Assembly: GCA_017537405.1 (NCBI GenBank)
Contig: JAFYKU010000003.1
Span: 1-10,794 of the forward strand
Length of the DNA: 10,794 nt
DNA from: Clostridia bacterium
Lineage (GTDB): Bacteria > Bacillota > Clostridia > Christensenellales > UBA1242
Direction: 5' to 3'
The notes beneath the pieces were generated by a model that was not told the origin of the DNA, searched no databases, and saw only the letters and a list, made by a program, of their open reading frames with translations. Both the position numbers and the translations under genes were made by a program. This document shows positions 5,466 through 10,794 of the stretch, one piece after another; position 1 is the first letter of the stretch; each line of letters begins with the position of its first letter.

Positions 5466-6470
5466 TTATTTGGTTTTATGTGTCTGTTCCGTTGATTTAG
5501 CTGCTTTTTCTTCTGGATTTTTAGCTGCCTTCTTAGATTTGCGCTTAATCGCAAAAATTTCTGCAAAATCACTACTTTCTAAATCAATCCGCTTTTTGTT
5601 CTTGCGTTTCTTTTCCACACGCGTCGGCAACCCTTCACCACTAATCGGCTTTACGGGACTATCCGTTCGTTGACGCACTTCTACTTGGCGATAAGCAATA
5701 CTAATTTCACGGCGTTTAAATTCATTAAACACTGTCTCCATTACATCGTAATAAACATTCCAGTAATCTTCGCGATCACACCAACAACGCGCAGTAAATA
5801 GTAAATTTTCGTCTTCAATATTTTTTAAACGACAAAACGGCGCTGGATCTAAACGCACAGCCCCATTACTTTGCATACATTCTAAAATAGTCGCTTTCAC
5901 TTTTTCTACATCATTTTCAAAACCAACACGGAAATCAAAGCTTACACGGCGCGTATTATTGCTGTCATAATTAGTCACAATTTCATTCAAGATTTTACTG
6001 TTTGGTAAAGTAATGCGTTTATTATCTGGCGTCAACAAAGTCACATACAAAAAGTTAATTTGCGCAATCGATCCTTCCACACCGTCCACCGCAATGTAAT
6101 CGCCTTTCTTGAACATACCGCTGGACACAATAATAATACCATTCGCCATGTTGGCAATGTTATTTTGTAACGCTAAACCAACAGCCAAGAAAATTGCACT
6201 AAATGCCGTCACCACCCAAGTAATTCCAATGCCCAAAATTTCTAAGAGCACAATAACCAACGCTAAATACAAAAAGAATTTTACAATCGCCATCATAAAA
6301 CTGATTGCAATTGGTTCAATGCGAGTACGCTTCAACATACGGCGTAAAATGTTGATTAATAATTTAACAACAATAATGCCGCAAAATAACACCAAGAAAA
6401 AAGTCACAATGTTCCAAACATTAGAAGAAAAGAAATCTACAATTGTGTTCCATATTTTTTGCCAATCCAT
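5466..6470 (-). CDS. mscS: MscS-family small-conductance mechanosensitive channel
   Basis: The 334-residue membrane protein has three hydrophobic segments (about 17-40, 57-79 and 83-112). The third is the pore helix with small residues, FLAVGLALQNNIANMANG, followed by the cytoplasmic beta domain with KKGDYIAVDGVEG and RITLPNSKI, the hallmark of the family. It should open under membrane tension and release solutes on hypo-osmotic shock. After the vestibule domain a tail of about 60 residues (275-334) is strongly Lys/Arg-rich and likely disordered; family members usually stop near 280-290. The start lacks a good Shine-Dalgarno sequence (only TGGAAAT); the -10 box ends 6 nt before the ATG, so the transcript may be leaderless. 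The gene is divergent from the flavoprotein gene across 136 bp. Confidence 0.93.
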   Translation of the reverse strand: MDWQKIWNTIVDFFSSNVWNIVTFFLVLFCGIIVVKLLINILRRMLKRTRIEPIAISFMMAIVKFFLYLALVIVLLEILGIGITWVVTAFSAIFLAVGLALQNNIANMANGIIIVSSGMFKKGDYIAVDGVEGSIAQINFLYVTLLTPDNKRITLPNSKILNEIVTNYDSNNTRRVSFDFRVGFENDVEKVKATILECMQSNGAVRLDPAPFCRLKNIEDENLLFTARCWCDREDYWNVYYDVMETVFNEFKRREISIAYRQVEVRQRTDSPVKPISGEGLPTRVEKKRKNKKRIDLESSDFAEIFAIKRKSKKAAKNPEEKAAKSTEQTHKTK

Positions 6471-6476
6471 ATTTCC

Positions 6477-6504
6477 AGTTTACAACTTTGACAGAATTTG
6501 ACAA
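6477..6504 (-). promoter_or_regulatory. Putative leaderless promoter of mscS
   Basis: On the minus strand TTGTCA (6504-6499) and TAAACT (6482-6477) are spaced 16 bp. The predicted +1 coincides with the A of the mscS ATG at 6470. A second TGTCA copy (about 6493-6489) lies in the spacer. The -10 match is moderate (4 of 6). Confidence 0.45.
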
Positions 6505-6569
6505 GACCCAATCGCGCAGAACCAAAGTATCCACTTCCGACTAAATTCCCCAAATTTTCTACTGCCGGT

Positions 6570-6598
6570 TTGACAATTCGCACCAAACTGCGTAATAT
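6570..6598 (+). promoter_or_regulatory. Strong promoter of the flavoprotein gene, near-leaderless
   Basis: TTGACA (6570-6575) is a perfect -35 and TAATAT (6593-6598) matches four of six at -10, with a 17-bp spacer. The predicted +1 is 6605-6607, at or within 2 nt of the ATG at 6607. No Shine-Dalgarno sequence can fit, and the TTG at 6601 lies upstream of the expected +1. Confidence 0.75.
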
Positions 6599-6606
6599 CA
6601 TTGATT

Positions 6607-7236
6607 ATGAAAGTTCTACTTTTTAATGGCAGTCCACACGCGACAGGTTGCACCTATCAAGCTTTACAAGCCGTAGCAGCGGCCTTAAACGAACAAAATA
6701 TTGAAACCGAAATCTTATCCATTGGTACTCAAGCTATCCATGACTGTACCGCTTGCGGCGCGTGCCGTAAAGGTCAAAACGCATGCATCTTTCATGATGA
6801 CTGCGTCAATACATGGCTCGAAAAAGCCCAAACCGCCGATGGTTTCATCTTCGGCAGTCCGGTTTATTATGCCCACCCAACCGGTGCTTTACTGTCTGCT
6901 ATGGATCGTTTGTTTTTTGCTGGCAGCCAACACTTCCGCCACAAACCAGCTGCGGCAATTCTTACCGCCCGCCGCGCCGGAACAACTGCCAGCATGGATG
7001 TCATCAACAAATACTTTACCATTAACCAAATGCCTGTCGTTGCTTCTACTTATTGGAATCAAATTTATCGTGCGACTGATGGCACCATCACCACAGACAC
7101 GGAAGGTCAACAAACCATGCACAATTTAGGTACCAATATGGCATGGCTCTTAAAATGTATCGAACTCGGCAAAACCCACAACATCACCCCACCGAACAAT
7201 TCTAAATCCGCCCATACAGGCTTCTTAGCTCAATAA
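6607..7236 (+). CDS. Flavodoxin-family iron-sulfur flavoprotein / NADPH-dependent FMN reductase-like
   Basis: The 209-residue protein opens with a beta-strand and FMN-phosphate loop, LLFNGSPHATGCT (residues 4-16), and has the second flavin-contact motif GSPVYYAHP (83-91), both typical of the NADPH-dependent FMN reductase fold. Between them lies CTACGACRKGQNAC, a C-X2-C-X2-C-X6-C motif (C47, C50, C53, C60), plus C66; this matches the compact cysteine motif of archaeal iron-sulfur flavoprotein Isf, so a [4Fe-4S] cluster is likely. It would act as a cytoplasmic electron-transfer flavoprotein or quinone/FMN reductase; the physiological partner is unknown. I chose ATG 6607 rather than TTG 6601 because the promoter places the transcript start at or just before 6607. 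It is a single-gene unit, convergent with eno. Confidence 0.9.
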   Translation: MKVLLFNGSPHATGCTYQALQAVAAALNEQNIETEILSIGTQAIHDCTACGACRKGQNACIFHDDCVNTWLEKAQTADGFIFGSPVYYAHPTGALLSAMDRLFFAGSQHFRHKPAAAILTARRAGTTASMDVINKYFTINQMPVVASTYWNQIYRATDGTITTDTEGQQTMHNLGTNMAWLLKCIELGKTHNITPPNNSKSAHTGFLAQ

Positions 7237-7238
7237 TA

Positions 7239-7266
7239 AAAAACACCGAAATTCATCGGTGTTTTT
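7239..7266. terminator. Bidirectional terminator between flavoprotein gene and eno
   Basis: An 11-bp stem (7239-7249 with 7256-7266, core ACACCGA/TCGGTGT) closes a 6-nt loop, with A and T runs on the outer arms so both strands end in a U tract. It starts 3 nt after the flavoprotein stop and ends 21 nt before the eno stop on the opposite strand. Confidence 0.88.
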
Positions 7267-7287
7267 GTTATTGCATTAAGCAACTAA

Positions 7288-8571
7288 TTAACGAATACCG
7301 CGTTCGATGTTCATAATACGGTTGTATTTGCAAACGCGTTCACCACGCACTGGCGCACCAGATTTAATGAATTCTGCATCGGTTGCCACAGCCAAATCAG
7401 CAATAATTGTATCGCTGGTTTCGCCACTACGGTGTGAAATCATAACTTTGTAATTATTGTTCTTTGCCAAAGCAATCGTTTCCAAAGTTTCGGTCAAAGT
7501 ACCAATTTGGTTCAATTTAATCAAGATTGCGTTACATGCGCCGATATTGATACCTTTTGCCAAGCGTTCTTTGTTAGTAACAAAGAAGTCGTCACCAACG
7601 ATAGTAATTTTATTACCAATGCGTTTGGTCAAAGCAGCATAACCGTCCCAATCATTTTGATCCAGTGGATCTTCAATTGATTTAATGATTGGATATTTTT
7701 CCACTAAGTTTGCGATGAAATCTACATATTCACCACTTGGCAAATCTTGTTTTTCACCTTTCATCACATAGTGGCCAGTTTCTTTATCATAGAATTCACT
7801 TGCGGCAACATCTAACGCAATCACAACATCTTTGACTGGTGTATAACCAGCTTTTTCAATCGCAGTTTCGATTAATTCAACTGCACCAGCAATTGGGCTT
7901 TCGTTGTCCAAACGCGGAGCAAAACCACCTTCGTCACCAACTGCAGTTACTAAACCTTTACTTGCTAAAATACTTTTCAAAGCAGCAGTAATTTCCGCAG
8001 CCATACGCACTTTGTCGGCAAAGGTTTTTCCGCTAATTGGTTGAATCATGAATTCTTGGCAATCAATACCACTGTCCGCATGCGCACCACCGTTAATAAT
8101 ATTGAAACTTGGCACAGTCTCAACAACTGGTGCTTTTCCTTCTGGTAAAGCATCACGCTTGCCACCAACTTGTTCGAACAAGTCTGCAATATATTCATAA
8201 GCTTCTTGACCTTTGTCAGCTGCCGCAGCATAAGCACAAGCACATGAAACACCTAAGATTGCATTAGCACCCAATTTACCTTTGTTATTGGTACCATCTA
8301 AATGACACAAGTCATGGTCAATCTTGATTTGTTCGCTTACTTCTCTGCCCACGAATTCTGGAGCAATTACTTTATTAACATTTTCCACAGCCTTCAAAAC
8401 GCCTTTACCGTTGAAGCGTTTTTTATCTCCGTCACGCAACTCAACAGCTTCCCATTCACCTGTAGAAGCACCGCTCGGCACACTAGCTTGGTGACCATTG
8501 ACCCAAACTGTAACCGTAGGATTTCCACGGCTGTCTAAAATTTCACTGGCAACAATTTTCTCAATTTTCAT
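7288..8571 (-). CDS. eno: Enolase (phosphopyruvate hydratase)
   Basis: Enolase interconverts 2-phosphoglycerate and phosphoenolpyruvate in glycolysis. The 427-residue length is normal. All key residues are present: E214 in VGDEGGFAP, Mg ligands D254 (ALDVAASEF), E300 (SIEDPLD) and D327 (VGDDFF), catalytic K352 in the signature LIKLNQIGTLTE, and the H380-R381-S382 loop in MISHRSGE. Some normally conserved positions differ from the usual Bacillota sequence, for example HADSGIDCQEFM and GDDFFVTN, and there is a short Gly/Lys-rich stretch at about 135-148. The start has AAGGAG (8590-8585), but 13 nt upstream, longer than usual; no better ATG exists. It has its own TTGGCT/TATAAT promoter and no glycolytic neighbours. 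Confidence 0.98.
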   Translation of the reverse strand: MKIEKIVASEILDSRGNPTVTVWVNGHQASVPSGASTGEWEAVELRDGDKKRFNGKGVLKAVENVNKVIAPEFVGREVSEQIKIDHDLCHLDGTNNKGKLGANAILGVSCACAYAAAADKGQEAYEYIADLFEQVGGKRDALPEGKAPVVETVPSFNIINGGAHADSGIDCQEFMIQPISGKTFADKVRMAAEITAALKSILASKGLVTAVGDEGGFAPRLDNESPIAGAVELIETAIEKAGYTPVKDVVIALDVAASEFYDKETGHYVMKGEKQDLPSGEYVDFIANLVEKYPIIKSIEDPLDQNDWDGYAALTKRIGNKITIVGDDFFVTNKERLAKGINIGACNAILIKLNQIGTLTETLETIALAKNNNYKVMISHRSGETSDTIIADLAVATDAEFIKSGAPVRGERVCKYNRIMNIERGIR

Positions 8572-8607
8572 TTTTTTTAAAAATCTCCTTTTTTTTACCT
8601 AACATTT

Positions 8608-8636
8608 ATTATATACGAAAAAAGGCAAACAGCCAA
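8608..8636 (-). promoter_or_regulatory. Promoter of eno
   Basis: On the minus strand TTGGCT (8636-8631) and a perfect TATAAT (8613-8608) are spaced 17 bp. The leader is about 30 nt and carries AAGGAG. The spacer contains the T run of the scp terminator, so the two signals overlap. Confidence 0.82.
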
Positions 8637-8656
8637 TTAAAATCTGCCAGCCTTTT
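8618..8656 (-). terminator. Terminator of the M50-scpA-scpB operon
   Basis: On the minus strand AAAAGGC (8656-8650) pairs with GCCTTTT (8626-8620), with an inner CAG/CTG pairing after an internal loop, followed by a T run ending at 8618. It lies 24 nt after the scpB stop and overlaps the -35 box and spacer of the eno promoter. Confidence 0.65.
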
Positions 8657-8679
8657 ACCTTCTAAAAAATTTTTTAAAC

Positions 8680-9333
8680 TTACGCTTGTCGATTACTATT
8701 ATACAAATCAATCGAATTATTTTCTTGCGTATGAATTAATTGGATTTTTTCTAATAATTCTTCATAACTTGGTAAATTCTTAATGTCATCTAAGCCAAAT
8801 CGTTTTAAGAAATTGTCTGTCGTACCATACAATAACGGACGCCCTAAAACTTCTTTCCGACCCACGATTTCAACTAAGTTACTTTGCGTCAAAATTTGCA
8901 AAGCATAATCACTGCCGACACCACGAATTTGGTCAATCTCTAAACGAGTAACTGGTTGCTTGTACGCCACAACCGCCAAAGTCTCCAAAGCCGCTTTAGT
9001 TAAATTGCGTTCACGCAAAGGATTTAAAACCAACCCCACTTCATTTTCATAAGCCGGATTCGTGCAGAGTTGATAATTGTTGCGATACTTAATTAAATGA
9101 ATACCACTGTCGCCACTAAACTGTCCGCGCACGAATTCTAATGCCGCTTCCGCTTCTTTTTTCGAAACGCCCAACTTTTGACAAAAAACCTCGACTGGCA
9201 AGCCATCACCGCAAGCAAACAAAATCGCACTCATTTGATGAGCTAATTCTTGCACCCGATTACTAGGAGCACTTGACACCGCTTTTTTAGATGCCGAATT
9301 CGGTGTCTGTAAGGTCAAAATTTCCGTCGCCAA
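8680..9333 (-). CDS. scpB: Segregation and condensation protein ScpB
   Basis: ScpB is the dimeric winged-helix partner of ScpA in the SMC-ScpAB condensin that organises and separates the chromosome. The 217 residues carry the ScpB core: MSAILFACGDGLPVEVF (34-50), then LTKAALETLAVVAYKQPVTRLEIDQIRGV and GRPLLYGTTDNFLKRFGL, all typical of the family. About 30 extra, Ser/Ala-rich residues precede the core. I accept the TTG start at 9333 because a strong AAAGGAGG lies 5 nt upstream. The start is inside the end of scpA (47-bp overlap in another frame), so translation is probably coupled. The short hydrophilic C-terminal tail is unremarkable. Confidence 0.95.
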   Translation of the reverse strand: MATEILTLQTPNSASKKAVSSAPSNRVQELAHQMSAILFACGDGLPVEVFCQKLGVSKKEAEAALEFVRGQFSGDSGIHLIKYRNNYQLCTNPAYENEVGLVLNPLRERNLTKAALETLAVVAYKQPVTRLEIDQIRGVGSDYALQILTQSNLVEIVGRKEVLGRPLLYGTTDNFLKRFGLDDIKNLPSYEELLEKIQLIHTQENNSIDLYNSNRQA

Positions 9334-10066
9334 AAGCTCCTCCTTTTATAATTTCGATATCGCCGAATGCCTGGTCTTGTCGACAAGCCACTAACTGTCG
9401 TTTCAACAATTCTAAGACTGCCAAAAAAGTGTTAATGACTTCACTGCGCGTAATGTCGTCATCAAATAATTGACTGAACTTCAAGTTATCAATTTTTTTC
9501 AAACGACCTACTACATCTTTAATTTTATCGGCTACAGTAAATCTGTCAAGTTTTATTGTGGTCTTTTCCACTTTTGCGGCTTTTTCACCAACACGCGCCA
9601 AAATTGCCGTAAACGCATTAGTTAAATCATCAAAGTTTACACCATCTAATTTCCAATTGGTATTTACCTTCATTACCGCCGGTGCACGATAAAAACGCCC
9701 CACATCGTCCATGGTTTTTAAAGTTTCACTCGCATCTTTAAATAAAGCATATTCCGCTAAGCGTTGACGCAACTGTTCTTCTTCATCAACCAGTTCGGGT
9801 TTCTCTTCTACTTCGCGCGGCAAAATTTGTTTACTTTTAATTTCCACTAAAATCGCACCAACTTCAATGAACTCGCTCGCTAAATCTAAATCCAAAGTCG
9901 GCAACTCGGTCAAATATTTCATGTACTGTGCGGTCATATCACCTAACTTCACAGTTTTAATATCCAGTTTATGTTCACGCACTAATTGCAACAATAAATC
10001 AATTGGCCCGTCAAAATCGGCGAGATGCACTTTTATGTCTTCGCTAGCGCGCTGAATTAACCCCAT
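9287..10066 (-). CDS. scpA: Segregation and condensation protein ScpA
   Basis: ScpA is the kleisin subunit that bridges the SMC heads and binds the ScpB dimer. The 259-residue protein has the N-terminal kleisin motif FDGPIDLLLQLVREHKLDI (18-36), the LDLASEFIEVGAILVEIKSK helix (60-79), an acidic linker near EEKPELVDEEEQLR, and a C-terminal winged helix with VINTFLAVLELLKRQ and FGDIEI. About 15 residues after FGDIEI are encoded by the overlap with scpB. The ATG lies 12 nt after the M50 stop with no good Shine-Dalgarno sequence, so it probably depends on translational coupling. Gene order M50-scpA-scpB is frequent in Bacillota. Confidence 0.95.
   Translation of the reverse strand: MGLIQRASEDIKVHLADFDGPIDLLLQLVREHKLDIKTVKLGDMTAQYMKYLTELPTLDLDLASEFIEVGAILVEIKSKQILPREVEEKPELVDEEEQLRQRLAEYALFKDASETLKTMDDVGRFYRAPAVMKVNTNWKLDGVNFDDLTNAFTAILARVGEKAAKVEKTTIKLDRFTVADKIKDVVGRLKKIDNLKFSQLFDDDITRSEVINTFLAVLELLKRQLVACRQDQAFGDIEIIKGGAFGDGNFDLTDTEFGI
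9339..9346 (-). promoter_or_regulatory. Ribosome binding site setting the scpB TTG start
   Basis: AAAGGAGG on the minus strand, inside the 3' end of scpA, ends 5 nt before the TTG at 9333. No ATG or GTG is equally well placed, so it decides the unusual start codon. Confidence 0.75.
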
Positions 10067-10078
10067 CTAACTTTTAGA

Positions 10079-10708
10079 TTAAAGAAATAACAACCAAAAG
10101 TCAAGGAATAAACTCAGTAAGAATCCTTGTACAATTTCCAAAATATTAGTCAAATAAACCACAGCAACTAAAATAATTAAAGCAACCATATTATTTTGAC
10201 GCATAAATCGGACATAACTGCTGTTCGGAGCCAAAGCAGCCACCAAATTAAAACCATCTAACGGTGCAATCGGCAACAGGTTAAAGGTCGCAAACAACAA
10301 ATTAAATAACATGATATACGCAAACAGATATTCCCAAACCGTGCCTAACAATAGCACATAAAAGAAAGACGCCACAAATGCAATCAACAAATTAGCAGCA
10401 ATCCCCGCAAAAGAAACCAAGAAACAACCTGTTTTATGTTTTTTAAAGTTTACAGGATTAATCGGGACTGGCTTCGCCCAACCAAACCCAAACAACAAGA
10501 AACACACTGTCCCCATCGCGTCCAAATGCTTGGCAGGATTTAATGATAGCCGCCCCGCATACTTTGCGGACGGGTCACCACACCACAACGCCACTAAACC
10601 ATGAGCCACTTCATGCAAAATTAACGCCGACAAAACTGCAATCACATAGAAAGCCAATAACGCCAAAGTTTCATAAATACTACCACCAGTTTGAACTAAG
10701 CCTAACAT
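10079..10708 (-). CDS. Site-2 protease family (M50) membrane metalloprotease
   Basis: The protein (209 residues from the ATG at 10708; a GTG lies directly before it at 10711) is strongly hydrophobic with about five to six membrane segments. The zinc-binding HEVAHG lies in the first part (H32, E33, H36 from the ATG) and the third ligand Asp in LLPIAPLDGFNL (D151). This is the compact M50 group typical of the gene next to scpA in Bacillota. It would cleave substrates within or near the membrane; the substrate is unknown. No PDZ or CBS domain is fused. AAGG lies 9 nt before the ATG and 6 nt before the GTG, so either start is possible. It starts 15 bp after the upstream gene, consistent with one operon. 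Confidence 0.92.
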   Translation of the reverse strand: MLGLVQTGGSIYETLALLAFYVIAVLSALILHEVAHGLVALWCGDPSAKYAGRLSLNPAKHLDAMGTVCFLLFGFGWAKPVPINPVNFKKHKTGCFLVSFAGIAANLLIAFVASFFYVLLLGTVWEYLFAYIMLFNLLFATFNLLPIAPLDGFNLVAALAPNSSYVRFMRQNNMVALIILVAVVYLTNILEIVQGFLLSLFLDFWLLFL

Positions 10709-10723
10709 CACAAACTACCTTAA

Positions 10724-10794
10724 TTATTCCCCAGGAACTGGACTTGGTTCCGTCGCATTCAAATTTTTTAATATTTCTTCAAAGTCAATATCAC
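10724..10794 (-). CDS. Unidentified gene, only the last 22 codons in the window
   Basis: Reading the minus strand to TAA (10726-10724) gives DIDFEEILKNLNATEPSPVPGE, an acidic helix followed by a proline-rich end, typical of a real protein C-terminus. It is cut by the window edge. The stop lies 15 bp before the M50 ATG, so it is probably the next gene upstream in the same operon. Too little is visible to name it. Confidence 0.55.
   Translation of the reverse strand, partial: DIDFEEILKNLNATEPSPVPGE

Noticed and set aside
6701..7129. Long alternative open frames on both strands inside the flavoprotein gene
   Set aside because: The true frame shows clear family motifs; the others are shadows of it with no start signals.
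8046..8538. Alternative open frames within eno
   Set aside because: They lie within the conserved enolase frame on either strand and have no independent support.
1..10794. CRISPR array, toxin-antitoxin pair, defence island or transposon
   Set aside because: No regularly spaced repeats, transposase, restriction, Cas or toxin-antitoxin motifs were seen on either strand.

Overview
The window looks like chromosomal DNA of a low-GC Gram-positive bacterium (Bacillota, probably an uncultured Clostridia-like lineage). Grounds: AT-rich intergenic DNA, strong AAGGAGG-type ribosome binding sites, U-tract hairpin terminators, a scpA-scpB pair behind a rhomboid-free M50 protease gene, and a left-edge pair resembling small coat-like proteins of Clostridia. 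The lineage is inferred from these features only.

Layout. Positions 1-962 (+) hold the 3' part of a beta-rich conserved hypothetical gene and a Cys/Tyr-rich small protein, closed by a bidirectional terminator shared with a convergent zinc-ribbon membrane protein gene (1068-1382, -). A tRNA-Glu(TTC) with its own promoter and terminator follows (1490-1653). About 310 bp of decayed coding DNA (1654-1963) separates it from a long minus-strand block: a histidine phosphatase, a DUF4272 protein, prolyl-tRNA synthetase, an acyl-ACP thioesterase and an MscS channel. One plus-strand gene, an iron-sulfur-type flavodoxin-family reductase (6607-7236), is divergent from mscS and convergent with enolase. 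The right end is an apparent operon reading leftward: an unidentified gene (only its last 22 codons are in the window), M50 site-2 protease, scpA and scpB, with a terminator before eno.

Function. Most genes are housekeeping: translation (tRNA-Glu, ProRS), glycolysis (enolase), chromosome condensation (ScpAB), osmotic protection (MscS) and lipid metabolism (thioesterase). They are mostly single-gene units with recognisable sigma-A-type promoters; the M50-scpA-scpB group is the one clear operon.

Most notable. (i) Three genes (mscS, the flavoprotein, the thioesterase) have promoters whose -10 box sits 6-8 nt before the ATG and lack a clear Shine-Dalgarno sequence, suggesting leaderless transcripts beside strongly SD-led neighbours. 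(ii) Two terminators overlap the promoter of the next gene. (iii) The prolyl-tRNA synthetase is the short form without the Ala-tRNA(Pro) editing insertion. (iv) The tRNA-Glu flank carries fragments of two broken genes. I see no CRISPR array, transposase, phage gene or defence system, and no convincing undescribed multi-gene system.
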